The translations under genes were made by a program, and so were the position numbers. Source: Croceivirga lutea (GTDB lineage Bacteria > Bacteroidota > Bacteroidia > Flavobacteriales > Flavobacteriaceae). From it: a stretch of 64,000 bases of DNA. The notes below the pieces were generated by a model. The model was not told the origin of the DNA. It saw only the letters and a list, made by a program, of their open reading frames with translations, and made no database searches. The stretch lies in NCBI RefSeq assembly GCF_014235875.1, contig NZ_JACJUK010000002.1:519105-583104 (forward strand), in the 5' to 3' direction. Positions 17,926 to 27,471 of the stretch are shown here, one piece after another. The first letter of the stretch is position 1; each line of letters starts with the position of its first letter.

Positions 17926-18978
17926 TTAAGCTGACTTTTTAGTTGGCTGTTTCTTAAGTGGATTCTTAGTTAATTCTAAATAGTCTAGTCTATTCTTATA
18001 AATTTCCAATGCAGAAAAAACTGCTTCTTTAAAAGAGTTGTGGTCTGCTTTACCTTGTCCTGCTATTTCATATGCTGTTCCGTGGTCTGGCGAAGTTCTC
18101 ACTTTTGACAACCCTGCCGTATAATTAACACCTTTGCCAAAAGAAAGTGTTTTAAAGGGGATTAACCCTTGATCGTGATAAGCCGCTAAAATTGCATCAA
18201 AATTTTGATGATTATTAGAACCAAAAAAGCTATCTGCAGAATATGGACCGTACACTAAATTTCCTTCGTTAAATAACTTTTCAATAGCTGGCTTTACAAT
18301 TTTGTCGTCTTCTAATCCTATGGTACCATTATCACCACTATGTGGGTTTATACCCAATAGTGCAATTTTTGGCTTGCGAATACCAAAGTCCATTTTAAGT
18401 GACGCCATCATTGTTCTAACCTTATCACAGATGAGTTTTGTTGTAATGGCTTTAGCCACATCTTTAACAGCAATATGGTCTGTTAATAATCCTACTCTTA
18501 ACTTATCGGTAACCATAAACATTAAACTCTGACCATTTAATTCTTGAGCTAAAAAGTCTGTATGGCCTGGAAATTTAAAATCGTCAGCTTGAATATTGTT
18601 TTTATTTATGGGTGCTGTTACCAAAACATCAATCTCATTATTTTTTAATGCATTTACAGCAGCTCTTAGAGATTTTATTGCATATTTACCTCCATCTGGT
18701 GTAGCTTTACCAAATTCAGTTTTGATATTTTCTTTCCAAACATTAACAACATTTAGTTTATTATCTAAAGCTTTTGATGCGTTATCAACTCCATTAAAGT
18801 CAATAGTGATGCCTAACTGTTTCTTTTGAAAAGAAATTACTTTATTAGAAGCAAACAAAACTGGTGTGCAAAAATCAAACATTCTGTTATCTTCGAATGT
18901 TCTCAAAGCTACTTCACAACCAATACCATTTAAATCTCCTATTGAAACCCCTAAACGAATCTTTTTTTCTTCTTCCAT
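17926..18978 (-). CDS. pdxA: 4-hydroxythreonine-4-phosphate dehydrogenase
   Basis: PdxA oxidises 4-phosphohydroxythreonine on the path to pyridoxal phosphate. In this 350-residue protein the metal-binding histidines are in FPGHTDFLAQ, in LGINPHSGDNGTIGLEDD and in AAYHDQGLIPFK. The N-terminal RLGVSIGDLNGIGCEVAL and C-terminal VRTSPDHGTAYEIAG match the family throughout. The basic tail (KNPLKKQPTKKSA) is a local extension. The -7 promoter element at 19010-19017 points at this gene and faces that of ribE, so expression of the vitamin B6 and riboflavin genes may be mutually exclusive at this site. Confidence 0.95.
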   Translation of the reverse strand: MEEEKKIRLGVSIGDLNGIGCEVALRTFEDNRMFDFCTPVLFASNKVISFQKKQLGITIDFNGVDNASKALDNKLNVVNVWKENIKTEFGKATPDGGKYAIKSLRAAVNALKNNEIDVLVTAPINKNNIQADDFKFPGHTDFLAQELNGQSLMFMVTDKLRVGLLTDHIAVKDVAKAITTKLICDKVRTMMASLKMDFGIRKPKIALLGINPHSGDNGTIGLEDDKIVKPAIEKLFNEGNLVYGPYSADSFFGSNNHQNFDAILAAYHDQGLIPFKTLSFGKGVNYTAGLSKVRTSPDHGTAYEIAGQGKADHNSFKEAVFSALEIYKNRLDYLELTKNPLKKQPTKKSA

Positions 18979-18996
18979 AGCTATTTCTCGAATGCC

Positions 18997-19004
18997 TACT
19001 TTTG
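18997..19004 (+). promoter_or_regulatory. -7 promoter element of ribE
   Basis: TACTTTTG matches the Bacteroidota -7 consensus TAnnTTTG. It lies 31 bases before the ribE ATG. No clear TTG is seen at the -33 position, so the call rests on the -7 box alone. Confidence 0.5.
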
Positions 19005-19009
19005 TAACA

Positions 19010-19017
19010 CAAAACTA
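19010..19017 (-). promoter_or_regulatory. -7 promoter element of pdxA
   Basis: Read on the minus strand this is TAGTTTTG, a full match to TAnnTTTG, 31 bases before the pdxA ATG. Only five bases separate it from the ribE element on the other strand, and the two read towards each other. A -33 element is not obvious. Confidence 0.5.
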
Positions 19018-19035
19018 GGCAATTTCAGATTTTTC

Positions 19036-19623
19036 ATGTTTACAGGTATTATAGAGAATTTAGGAAGAGTAGCAGATTTAAAAAAAGAAGCTGAAAATTT
19101 ACATATCACTATTACATCTAATTTGGCTTCTGAATTGCAGATAGACCAAAGCGTCTCACACAATGGTGTTTGCTTAACCGTGGTTGAAATTAGCGACAAC
19201 AATTATACCGTTACGGCTATACAAGAAACCTTAATAAAAACCAATTTGGGTGAATTACAAATTGGTGATGTGGTTAACCTAGAACGGGCAATGCAACTTG
19301 GAGCTCGATTGGATGGCCACATTGTTCAAGGGCATGTAGACCAAACCGCCACTTGTACCGCTATTACTGAACAAGATGGCAGTTGGATGTTTACATTTGA
19401 TTATGATAAGACCAAAAATAATGTAACCATTGAAAAAGGCTCCATTACTGTTGATGGTGTTAGTTTAACAGTTGTGAATTCTAAACACCATAGTTTTTCT
19501 GTAGCTATTATACCTTACACCTATGAACACACCAGATTTCAGCACTATAAAGTGGGTGATACCGTTAATTTAGAGTTTGATGTTATTGGTAAATATGTGG
19601 CGCGCTTAATGGGTAAAAACTAG
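19036..19623 (+). CDS. ribE: Riboflavin synthase, alpha chain
   Basis: Riboflavin synthase converts two 6,7-dimethyl-8-ribityllumazine molecules to riboflavin. The 195-residue protein shows the two tandem lumazine-binding barrels: the first begins MFTGIIENLGRV and has SVSHNGVCLTV; the second begins DGHIVQGHVDQTA and has GSITVDGVSLTVV. The repeated (N/D)GV(C/S)LTV segments line the active site. It converges on the large DUF3857 gene, and the two stop codons share a single CTAG at 19620-19623, so no terminator separates them. Confidence 0.97.
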   Translation: MFTGIIENLGRVADLKKEAENLHITITSNLASELQIDQSVSHNGVCLTVVEISDNNYTVTAIQETLIKTNLGELQIGDVVNLERAMQLGARLDGHIVQGHVDQTATCTAITEQDGSWMFTFDYDKTKNNVTIEKGSITVDGVSLTVVNSKHHSFSVAIIPYTYEHTRFQHYKVGDTVNLEFDVIGKYVARLMGKN

Positions 19624-22600
19624 CCATTAATTCTCTTAAAGCCTACCATACGTTTACGGGCATCTAAGAATGACTTTACATATTTTCTGAACTCTGGATA
19701 CTCTTCAACCTCTATTCTACGCTTTGGTGTTTTTGCTTCACTAATAATTTGCAAGTTTCCATTACTCAATATTTTATACTGAATAGAATAACTATGGTCT
19801 TTAAAGCTCATAGCCACATCTTTGGGTACCTCAACAAATGTTTCACCGTTACCCGGAATTACATCTATAACCGTTTTGTAACTATCTGCATTTTCGTATA
19901 AGACATATTCTATTGGGTAAGCTCTTTTTTCGTATTTAATTAAATCAGAATCATACGGGTTAGCTATAAATGGAACCTTAAAAATTTTGGTGTTGCCAAA
20001 TTCTTCAAGTTTTTCATTTAACTTCAATTTTGATGTAAACCTAAATTCTGGGTTTAAATAATCAGAAGTAACCTTATAAATTGAATCTAAACTAACATCA
20101 GCATTTATTCTAGATTGAAAATCTTCTTCCAATTGTTTATTAACGACCTCTCCTTGGTTCTCTTTAAATACTCTACGATACGCTGAACTAATACTACCCC
20201 CCATAATAGTTTCAACCTCCATAGGCTGAACGGTATCATCACCAAGGTATATTCTAACATTTGAGCTGTTGGTCGATAGTATTCTATCTGGGTTTTCTGT
20301 TATGTAAATGCCTTCTTTAACCTGTTGTACTCTATGATTAGGTATATCTAAAAAAGTTGCATACTCTAAACTTGGTGGCAATGCTTTAAAGGGCATTGTA
20401 TTATCTGTTAGTTCTAAATATTGTTCTTTACCATCTATAAACACTTTTACAATACAGTGATTAAAATCTTGATTTGGTAAAATCATGGCTTGTTTGCCGT
20501 AATCAGATGTAAGTACTAATACCAAATGGGAATCTAAATTTGCTTTATCTGCCAATACCACAAATAGAGTAGAAAGATCTTTACAATCACCCAACTTAGT
20601 TTTTATAGTTTTAGAAGGCTTTTGAGGAACGTAACCACTTTGTTTAAAGGTTACAAAACTGTATGATAAGTTTTCTGCTATATAGTTATAAATTAACTCT
20701 GCTTTTTGGTTGTCTGTATACGAGCTTAAAGGTTTGGTGAAAATTTGCTTAAAAACTTTATCAACCTCATCATTATATTTCATTTGTGGTCTAACCAGGT
20801 CTGAATACCATAAGGCAATATCATTCCAGCTTTTTATAGATCCCACGTGAACATATCTACCAACCTCACTTATACCAGGCATGTAATCTTCATAGGTTGG
20901 CAATGGCTTTTCATTAGTAAATTTCCATTCGTAAATCTTGTAATCACCTTCTGTTTTTTCAACTAAAGGTACCTCACCATTAACAACGCGGTAGTCAAAA
21001 CTATGCGATTTTGGAGCCATCACCACTACTCTTTGCTCTAAGGTTGGGTGATAACTATCTACTTGAAAATAATCTACGTAATCTCTAAAAAATCTGCCGC
21101 TGTTAGACCAATTGGTACTGTATTCTATATTTATTACATCACCGACTTCTAGATCATTAAATACCAGGTTAGAACCGCTTCTAGAGGCTGGTTTTATAGA
21201 ATTATCTTCTTTAACTATTTCTGACTTTATAATTGAGTATCCCCCAGATAAACCAAGATTAAATTCTTTAAGTGATTCTATTCCGTTTTTAGAAGTCACT
21301 TTAATGATATATCTATTCATTGATGTTCCTCCACCTTGCTCATACAGCTGTACTAGCATTTCGTCTAATAGGTAGTTGTAGCCATAGTTGTTTGGGGTCT
21401 CATCTACTCTTTTCTCTTCTATGAACGCGTACACATCTTCTATTTGAAGTTTTTTTAGTTGACCACCATTTTTTTGAATGTCTTCTACTTTTTTACGTAC
21501 GGCACTATACCCACCATTATGTTGCAAACAGTTTTTAAAATAAGCTAGTGCTTTCTCTTTGTTATCTAATTGATAATAGATATCTCCTAGCTTTTGCATG
21601 GTGGTAAAAGAATATGGATAATTCTCTAGGGCTCGGTTGTATAGCTCAATTGCTTTGTCATACTTTTTGTATTTAGACAGGTAACTAGCATAATCTAACA
21701 AATAGTTATTGTCATAATTTAAGTTAGCATACAAATTTTCAAAAAGCTTAAGTACTTTGGGTTGTTGCCCCTTTTCATCATAAATACGGGCTAATGTTTT
21801 TAATGTGCTATAATCAAAATGCTTCTTAAGATGGTTTTCGTAGAAGTTCTGTTCTTTTTCTGGTTTTGATAAGAACGAGGAGTAAAAGGTTACAAAAGTT
21901 TTTAAAATAGAAAAATGGTCTATGTGATTTGATGTTAAATCGTCCATAAATTGTTCTATTTCCTCTTTATCATTTTTACGTACAGCCATAAATAAGTCGG
22001 CCGTAATGGTAATCATATCATAATCTGTGGCTTTTCTAAACCCATCAACAAATTCTTCAAACTCTTCCATAGACATTTTAAAAAGCTTGTTTGTTTCTTG
22101 AAGACGGTATACATAAGACATGTAATACTCCTTATCGTCTTTTACAATGTTTTTCTCTAATTCATTAGCAGAATTGGTGTCAGACTCTAAGTTGTAACAA
22201 AGAATCATTAGACCTCGTAGAAAGGAACTCTCAGGAAACTCTCTTAATAAATCACCTACTATAGGTTTAGCTTCAATATATTTTGAATTTCTTAAATACG
22301 TTCGAACTAAAGCTATCTTATTGAAATAATTGTCAGGATTGGCAGCAATTTTTTTTGCAAAATACTCCTCAATAGGGTGTGATTGTTCTGTTGGCTTCAC
22401 CACATTTTTGCTACTTTTTTTGTACGTTCTAGGTTTTGCTGAAGTAGTAATATTGGTTACTGCCTTACCATTTTCATCAGTAACTCTAACTATAAAATAG
22501 GGTGTGCTGGCTACATCACTTAACTTTAATAAAAACCTACTGCTACCTTGAGGTATGGTTACTGCTACAACATGGGCGTCAATATCATTAGTATAATTAT

Positions 22601-23396
22601 CCTCCTTCTCTATAATTTCAACATCATTAAGCCACGCTTTAAAAGCTGCAGAAGCTCCTATTCTTATGGTTACACGTTGTTCTACAGGGCTTTCAATAAA
22701 TGTTTGTGCGTAGTTTATACTGCTCCCGTACTCTGTATGATTGCCAATAAACTGATATGATTCACTCTTAAAATTTGTATTGTTATACCAATTAATGGTA
22801 CCATTGCTATTAGCATCATAACCGGTAGTGGAAGATACGCTAGATTCTGGTGCATAAGCTGTGGATAATCCGCTACCATTTAAGTTCTCAAATGCACCAC
22901 AAAACTGCCATTCTCTTATTGCAGGTATTGAAGCGTTTAAAGAATTGTACTTGTCCCACTCATTTTTATATCGATAAGCCACAGATTGCAGATAAACTAA
23001 AGCTTCTTTGGTAAGTGGTTCATTTATTTCTTTGGCATCAAATTCATAAATACTTTTAAGGTTGGTATTATTAAACCCCGAGCTCAAATAATCTTGAAAT
23101 AAGAAATGACTCGACCAAAATGCGTAGAGAAAATACTCAAAATCTTCTTGTTGTTTAAATCTGCTTGCAAACTTTTCATCAGTTGAAAACAATCCATTTT
23201 CATTTTTAACCATTTCTTTGGTTATCATATGCATGGCATTATCTTCAGAAAGATCTTGGGCAAGAGTTAATGCTTGCTTTCTGTCATTTTTAAAAACGGC
23301 TTCCCAAACTGCATTAATTTCTTGGTTTGTGGTCTGTCCAAAAAATTGAAGCGTAAAAAATAATGCAAGAAGATTGAGGTAGTAATTGTATCTCAT
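19620..23396 (-). CDS. Exported DUF3857/transglutaminase-like protein with TPR repeats
   Basis: The 1258-residue protein starts with a signal peptide (MRYNYYLNLLALFFTLQFFG, cleavage near FGQ). It has an N-terminal region with a beta-sandwich-like segment (residues about 200-320), TPR-like helices near 560-640 (KKYDKAIELYNRALENYPYS and KEKALAYFKNCL), a DUF3857 domain (about 650-840) and a transglutaminase-like core. Cys938 in KLGDCKDLSTL is the expected nucleophile, with a downstream His in FNHCIV. The C-terminal part may be another beta domain. Function is not known; related proteins in Bacteroidota are found near polysaccharide or surface genes and are thought to act in the cell envelope. 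It is monocistronic here. Confidence 0.88.
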   Translation of the reverse strand: MRYNYYLNLLALFFTLQFFGQTTNQEINAVWEAVFKNDRKQALTLAQDLSEDNAMHMITKEMVKNENGLFSTDEKFASRFKQQEDFEYFLYAFWSSHFLFQDYLSSGFNNTNLKSIYEFDAKEINEPLTKEALVYLQSVAYRYKNEWDKYNSLNASIPAIREWQFCGAFENLNGSGLSTAYAPESSVSSTTGYDANSNGTINWYNNTNFKSESYQFIGNHTEYGSSINYAQTFIESPVEQRVTIRIGASAAFKAWLNDVEIIEKEDNYTNDIDAHVVAVTIPQGSSRFLLKLSDVASTPYFIVRVTDENGKAVTNITTSAKPRTYKKSSKNVVKPTEQSHPIEEYFAKKIAANPDNYFNKIALVRTYLRNSKYIEAKPIVGDLLREFPESSFLRGLMILCYNLESDTNSANELEKNIVKDDKEYYMSYVYRLQETNKLFKMSMEEFEEFVDGFRKATDYDMITITADLFMAVRKNDKEEIEQFMDDLTSNHIDHFSILKTFVTFYSSFLSKPEKEQNFYENHLKKHFDYSTLKTLARIYDEKGQQPKVLKLFENLYANLNYDNNYLLDYASYLSKYKKYDKAIELYNRALENYPYSFTTMQKLGDIYYQLDNKEKALAYFKNCLQHNGGYSAVRKKVEDIQKNGGQLKKLQIEDVYAFIEEKRVDETPNNYGYNYLLDEMLVQLYEQGGGTSMNRYIIKVTSKNGIESLKEFNLGLSGGYSIIKSEIVKEDNSIKPASRSGSNLVFNDLEVGDVINIEYSTNWSNSGRFFRDYVDYFQVDSYHPTLEQRVVVMAPKSHSFDYRVVNGEVPLVEKTEGDYKIYEWKFTNEKPLPTYEDYMPGISEVGRYVHVGSIKSWNDIALWYSDLVRPQMKYNDEVDKVFKQIFTKPLSSYTDNQKAELIYNYIAENLSYSFVTFKQSGYVPQKPSKTIKTKLGDCKDLSTLFVVLADKANLDSHLVLVLTSDYGKQAMILPNQDFNHCIVKVFIDGKEQYLELTDNTMPFKALPPSLEYATFLDIPNHRVQQVKEGIYITENPDRILSTNSSNVRIYLGDDTVQPMEVETIMGGSISSAYRRVFKENQGEVVNKQLEEDFQSRINADVSLDSIYKVTSDYLNPEFRFTSKLKLNEKLEEFGNTKIFKVPFIANPYDSDLIKYEKRAYPIEYVLYENADSYKTVIDVIPGNGETFVEVPKDVAMSFKDHSYSIQYKILSNGNLQIISEAKTPKRRIEVEEYPEFRKYVKSFLDARKRMVGFKRING

Positions 23397-23456
23397 GTAG
23401 AATTTGGTTTGAAATACTAACGTACAATTAGCTTTTTTCTTACATTTTGTGGTGAT

Positions 23457-24545
23457 TCAGACTTTAATAAATATTTTCTTTTTGTATAATACGTAAGCCA
23501 ACAAACAATAAAAAGCTACTACAGATAAGCCATATAATAAAGATGACATTTGTCCAGACAAGAAAGGTTGTTCATAAATGGTTGTGAATAACCAACCGTG
23601 AAATGATTGCTCATTATTCATTTTTATTTGCCCAAAAATCTTAGCTATAAAGCTTGATAAAAAGTATAGAATTATGGCATTTGCGCCTGCATATCTAAAA
23701 ATACTTCCAAATTGAAGCTTCTTAACGTCTGTAATATAGTAGATAAGCGCTAGTACAATATTAGCCCAACCAGCTGTAACCAGCACAAAACTACTTGTCC
23801 ATAAAGCTTTATTAATAGGAAAGACCAAATTCCACAAATAACCAATAAGTAAAAAACTGCCTCCTATACCAAATAAAATGGTAGCTTTTTTGGGCTGTCT
23901 TGAGATTAAAATTAAGCCGGTAAATATGCCTAGTAAAGAACTGGCAACTGCAGGAAGTGTACTTAAAAAACCTTCAGGGTCATAGTCTGGTTTATAATTG
24001 TGTGTTCCAAACACCTTTACATCTAACCAATTGGCTAGGTTATTAGGTGCTCGCTCTAAAGTTGAAGCCACACCTTCAACAGGAACTAAAATCATAAGTA
24101 ACCAATATCCAACCAAAAGGGTAGCCGTAACAGCAATTAACTTTTTCCAGTCTAGATTTAAAAACAATATTGCTGCTATAAAGAAAACCACTCCAATACG
24201 TTGTAATACCCCAGGAAAACGTATTTCAGCAAAAGGTTTTACAAACGGGGGTTCAATTAAAAACGCCCCTAAAAAGATACCTAACCCAATTAACTTTAGT
24301 GCTCTCAATGTAATTTTCTTATAGGTTTTGGGTGTGGTCTCTTTGTTCTTGTAAGCAAAAACTATAGAGCATCCAACAATAAATAAAAAAAACGGAAACA
24401 CTAAATCTGTAGGTGTGTATCCATGCCACTCGGCGTGTCGTAGTGGACCGTAAACATAGGTCCATGTACCTGGAGTATTAACCAAAATCATGAGAACAAT
24501 GGTCATGCCTCTAAAAATATCTACAGCTAAAATTCGCTCTTTCAT
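23457..24545 (-). CDS. NagX-like membrane acyltransferase (heparan-glucosaminide N-acetyltransferase family)
   Basis: The 362-residue integral membrane protein has about ten hydrophobic segments. Its N-terminus (ILAVDIFRGMTIVLMILVN, then GYTPTDLVFPFFLFIVGCS) is the mark of the family that includes human HGSNAT and the bacterial NagX proteins of amino-sugar gene clusters. Those transfer acetyl groups to glucosamine at a membrane. The catalytic His is not certain, but HAEWHGYTPTD carries candidate histidines. It overlaps by one base with the sodium:solute symporter gene upstream, so uptake and modification of a sugar may be coupled. The amino-sugar substrate is inference. Confidence 0.85.
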   Translation of the reverse strand: MKERILAVDIFRGMTIVLMILVNTPGTWTYVYGPLRHAEWHGYTPTDLVFPFFLFIVGCSIVFAYKNKETTPKTYKKITLRALKLIGLGIFLGAFLIEPPFVKPFAEIRFPGVLQRIGVVFFIAAILFLNLDWKKLIAVTATLLVGYWLLMILVPVEGVASTLERAPNNLANWLDVKVFGTHNYKPDYDPEGFLSTLPAVASSLLGIFTGLILISRQPKKATILFGIGGSFLLIGYLWNLVFPINKALWTSSFVLVTAGWANIVLALIYYITDVKKLQFGSIFRYAGANAIILYFLSSFIAKIFGQIKMNNEQSFHGWLFTTIYEQPFLSGQMSSLLYGLSVVAFYCLLAYVLYKKKIFIKV

Positions 24546-26362
24546 TAGAATACATTTTTCATTTTAGACCAAACTCTTATTAAGATAAATGCTGAAACTA
24601 TAACCAGTACCGTTAAACCACTAGCCAAGCCATAGTTACCGTAAATCCAATTTCCGGTAGCAAATAAACAACCATAAACTAGCACACAACCTACTAGCAT
24701 GGCAATTATACCAGAAGGCACGGTCCATTTTTGCTTATCTACAATATTGCATTGTTCTCTTATATGTTTCCAACCAGGACCTCCAGGCTGGGTTTTTTCA
24801 TAAAACCTTTTTAAAACATCATTAGATTCTGGTTTTGTAAAATAGGTAACTGCTATCCACAAAATAGTTGTTAACAACACCACTAATGGAAACTTAGACC
24901 AGGCTGGAAATACAGCCTCTACCCCTGAAAACAAAGGTTCATCTAATTGCCAAAAAACAATTGAGATAAAACCTGAAAAAAACATAGCAACAATCTCACT
25001 CCACGCATTTATTCTCCACCAGAACCAACGAAGAATAAAAATTAATCCAGTGCCAGCGCCAAACATTATAATAATATCAAACAACTCTGTTGCATGTGTT
25101 AGGGCCAAAGCAAAAAGTGCGCTTAGTACCATTAATACCACCGTGGTTATTCTACCTACGTTTACCAACTCTTTTTCGCTTGCTTTTTTATTTACCTGCT
25201 GTTTATAAAAATCGTTTACAACATAAGATGAGCCCCAATTTAAATGTGTAGAAATGGTAGACATATAAGCAGCTCCTAGAGATGCTAGTACAATACCCAA
25301 CAGACCTGTCGGAAGTTTAGTTAGCATGGCTGAATATGCTAAATCATGACCTAATTTACTCTCTTCAATGTTAGGAAAAGCTGTTTTTATACTTTCTAAA
25401 TCTGGGAAAACAACTAATGAGGCTAAAGCCACCAAAATCCATGGCCATGGTCTTAATGCATAATGTAAAATATTAAAGAAAAATGTTGCTCCTACAGCAT
25501 GATTCTCATCTTTAGCCGCTAACATACGCTGGGCAATGTAACCCCCGCCACCAGGTTCTCCACCGGGATACCATGCGCTCCACCACTGAACCGCTAACGG
25601 AATTATCAATATGGTTATTAAAGCTTCTGTATTTGAAAAATCTGGTAGAATAGACATTTTACTTCGCACCAATTCATTTTCCAAAATGGCAGAAACTCCT
25701 CCCACTTCGGGCATATTTACTAAATATATTGCTGCGCCAATAGCGCCAATCATTGCTACAAAAAACAATACAAAATCTGTATAAACTACACCTCTAAAAC
25801 CACCTATAGCACTGAATACTACCGTTATAGTTCCAGCGACCAGAACAGTCTGTATGGGAGTTACGCCTAACATAACTTGTCCAATCTTTATAGCCGCTAG
25901 TGTTACAGCAGACATGGCCATTACATTAAAAATAATACCTAAATAAATGGATCGAAAACCTCTTAAAAAGGCTGCAGGTTTGCCGCCATAACGCAATTCA
26001 TAAAATTCCATGTCTGTTTTTACATCTGACTTACGCCATAATTTGGCATAAACAAAAACGGTCAATAGACCTGTAAGCAAAAACACCCACCAGCCCCAGT
26101 TGCCTGAGACTCCATCGGTACGTACAAAATCGGTTACCAAGTTTGGGGTGTCTGTTGAAAAAGTGGTTGCCACCATAGAAAAACCCAGCAACCACCAAGG
26201 CATATTTCGACCAGATAAAAAGTATTCTGTTGTATTTTTTCCTGATTTTTTAGAGACGTAAACCCCAATAAATAGAACTAGTGCGAAGAAGCCGAAAATT
26301 ATGGCGTAGTCTAGCGTTTGAATATTCATAATTTCAGTTTGGTTGAACTCTAAAGATAGCAT
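24545..26362 (-). CDS. Sodium:solute symporter family protein
   Basis: This 605-residue protein belongs to the SSS family (SLC5-like), which imports sugars, amino acids or sialic acid with sodium. The first membrane segment starts DYAIIFGFFALVLFIGVYVS, and the family marker is the GR-type loop TTEYFLSGRNMPWWLLGFSM near residue 50. About 13-14 membrane helices follow, with GFRGVVYTDFVLFF and LGAAYMSTISTHLNWGSSYV as conserved elements. Either M1 or the internal M12 (MNIQTLDYAI) is possible; the second fits the usual length of the first periplasmic tail better. It is the first gene of an operon with the NagX-like gene and lies divergent to the TSUP gene. Confidence 0.93.
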   Translation of the reverse strand: MLSLEFNQTEIMNIQTLDYAIIFGFFALVLFIGVYVSKKSGKNTTEYFLSGRNMPWWLLGFSMVATTFSTDTPNLVTDFVRTDGVSGNWGWWVFLLTGLLTVFVYAKLWRKSDVKTDMEFYELRYGGKPAAFLRGFRSIYLGIIFNVMAMSAVTLAAIKIGQVMLGVTPIQTVLVAGTITVVFSAIGGFRGVVYTDFVLFFVAMIGAIGAAIYLVNMPEVGGVSAILENELVRSKMSILPDFSNTEALITILIIPLAVQWWSAWYPGGEPGGGGYIAQRMLAAKDENHAVGATFFFNILHYALRPWPWILVALASLVVFPDLESIKTAFPNIEESKLGHDLAYSAMLTKLPTGLLGIVLASLGAAYMSTISTHLNWGSSYVVNDFYKQQVNKKASEKELVNVGRITTVVLMVLSALFALALTHATELFDIIIMFGAGTGLIFILRWFWWRINAWSEIVAMFFSGFISIVFWQLDEPLFSGVEAVFPAWSKFPLVVLLTTILWIAVTYFTKPESNDVLKRFYEKTQPGGPGWKHIREQCNIVDKQKWTVPSGIIAMLVGCVLVYGCLFATGNWIYGNYGLASGLTVLVIVSAFILIRVWSKMKNVF

Positions 26363-26370
26363 TTATTAAA

Positions 26371-26378
26371 TATTTTTG
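26371..26378 (+). promoter_or_regulatory. -7 promoter element of the TSUP gene
   Basis: TATTTTTG matches TAnnTTTG and ends 5 bases before the ATG at 26384. A start of transcription a few bases downstream of the box would place it at or near the start codon. No convincing -33 element was seen. Confidence 0.5.
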
Positions 26379-26383
26379 CATTT

Positions 26384-27130
26384 ATGCCAACCAACGAAAT
26401 TACATTGGCCGCTTGGGCCATGGCTTACACCTCAATTTTTTTACTTGGGGTTTCTAAAGCCGGTTTAAAAGGACTATCCATATTCAACGTTACCCTATTA
26501 GCTCTTGCTTTTGGTGCCAAAGAATCTACAGGTATTTTAATGCCTTTACTCTTGGTGGGAGATATTATTGCCGTAATATATTACAACAGACACACCCAGT
26601 GGAAGTATATTTTTCAATTTTTACCATGGATGATTGCCGGAATTTTAATTGGTGTTTTGTTAGGGAAAGACTTACCCGAAAAACAATTTAAAATTGGAAT
26701 GGTAATCGTTATTTTTCTTAGTCTAGCTATTTTAATTTACTGGGACCAAAGAAAATCTAAAAGCGTTCCAGAACATTGGTCATTTGCTGGTGGGGTAGGT
26801 ATTTTGGCTGGTATTTGTACTATGATAGGCAATCTTGCTGGTGCTTTTAGTAATATATTTTTCTTAGCGATGCGTTTACCTAAAAACGAATTTGTAGGTA
26901 CAGCCGCTTGGCTTTTTTTGATAACGAATGCCTTTAAAATGCCCTTCCATATTTTTGTTTGGAAAACTATTTCCTGGGAAAGTTTACGAATTGATTTAAG
27001 ACTGTTACCTGCCATTTTTGTAGGTATGGTAATTGGAATTCAACTAGTAAAAATCATTCAAGAAAAACAGTATCGCCGATTTATATTGGTTGTAACTGCC
27101 ATTGGGGCCATTGCAATACTGTTTCGTTAA
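26384..27130 (+). CDS. TSUP family membrane exporter (TauE/SafE-like)
   Basis: The 248-residue protein has about eight hydrophobic helices and the internal repeat typical of the TauE/SafE/TSUP family, with the first half starting at SKAGLKGLSIFNV and the second near GILAGICTMIGNLAGAF. Family members move sulfite, sulfonates or similar organic anions across the inner membrane. The substrate is not assigned. The loop EGT-like motif of some members is not evident. It has a near-leaderless -7 element, and is divergent from the symporter gene. Confidence 0.88.
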   Translation: MPTNEITLAAWAMAYTSIFLLGVSKAGLKGLSIFNVTLLALAFGAKESTGILMPLLLVGDIIAVIYYNRHTQWKYIFQFLPWMIAGILIGVLLGKDLPEKQFKIGMVIVIFLSLAILIYWDQRKSKSVPEHWSFAGGVGILAGICTMIGNLAGAFSNIFFLAMRLPKNEFVGTAAWLFLITNAFKMPFHIFVWKTISWESLRIDLRLLPAIFVGMVIGIQLVKIIQEKQYRRFILVVTAIGAIAILFR

Positions 27131-27201
27131 ATTACCCCAACTTCTAAACATTTTGTTAAATCAATTAAATTTGTTAACTTACTCTTAACAAATTGGATGG
27201 G

Positions 27202-27378
27202 ATGGAAGATTTAAGAAATAGTGAAGAGTTTCGAATTTTAGTGTTTGCTATACTTTTAAGTATAACTATTCTTTTTTATGGAATGTTTGAAGCTTACTCA
27301 CAAGATGTTTCAGAAAAAATAACTGAAACTCTAGTGGCATATATACCTCCAATTAGTAATGCAGTGGCGGGGAGATAA
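27202..27378 (+). CDS. Small single-pass membrane protein, 58 aa
   Basis: I start at the ATG at 27202 (MEDLRNSEEFRILVFAILLS); a TTG nine bases upstream is also possible. One hydrophobic helix (about residues 13-30, LVFAILLSITILFYGMFEAY) and a short amphipathic tail (SEKITETLVAYIPPISN) suggest a membrane peptide with no recognised family. The coding call is supported by the strong terminator immediately downstream at 27385, and by the absence of any other gene that this terminator would serve, except TSUP. It may be co-transcribed with TSUP. Function is unknown. Confidence 0.6.
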   Translation: MEDLRNSEEFRILVFAILLSITILFYGMFEAYSQDVSEKITETLVAYIPPISNAVAGR

Positions 27379-27384
27379 AAAAAT

Positions 27385-27414
27385 AAAGCCTTCACAAATG
27401 TGAAGGCTTTTTTA
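27385..27414 (+). terminator. Rho-independent terminator after the 58-aa gene
   Basis: A perfect 11-bp stem (AAAGCCTTCAC with GTGAAGGCTTT), a 4-base loop and a T tract. The A-rich left arm means it may also work in the opposite direction for the carbonic anhydrase gene. Confidence 0.92.
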
Positions 27415-27471
27415 GTATTTGGAAGACTTACTTAAAACCAAATACTTACATTTTTTAAATTGGTAAATAAA

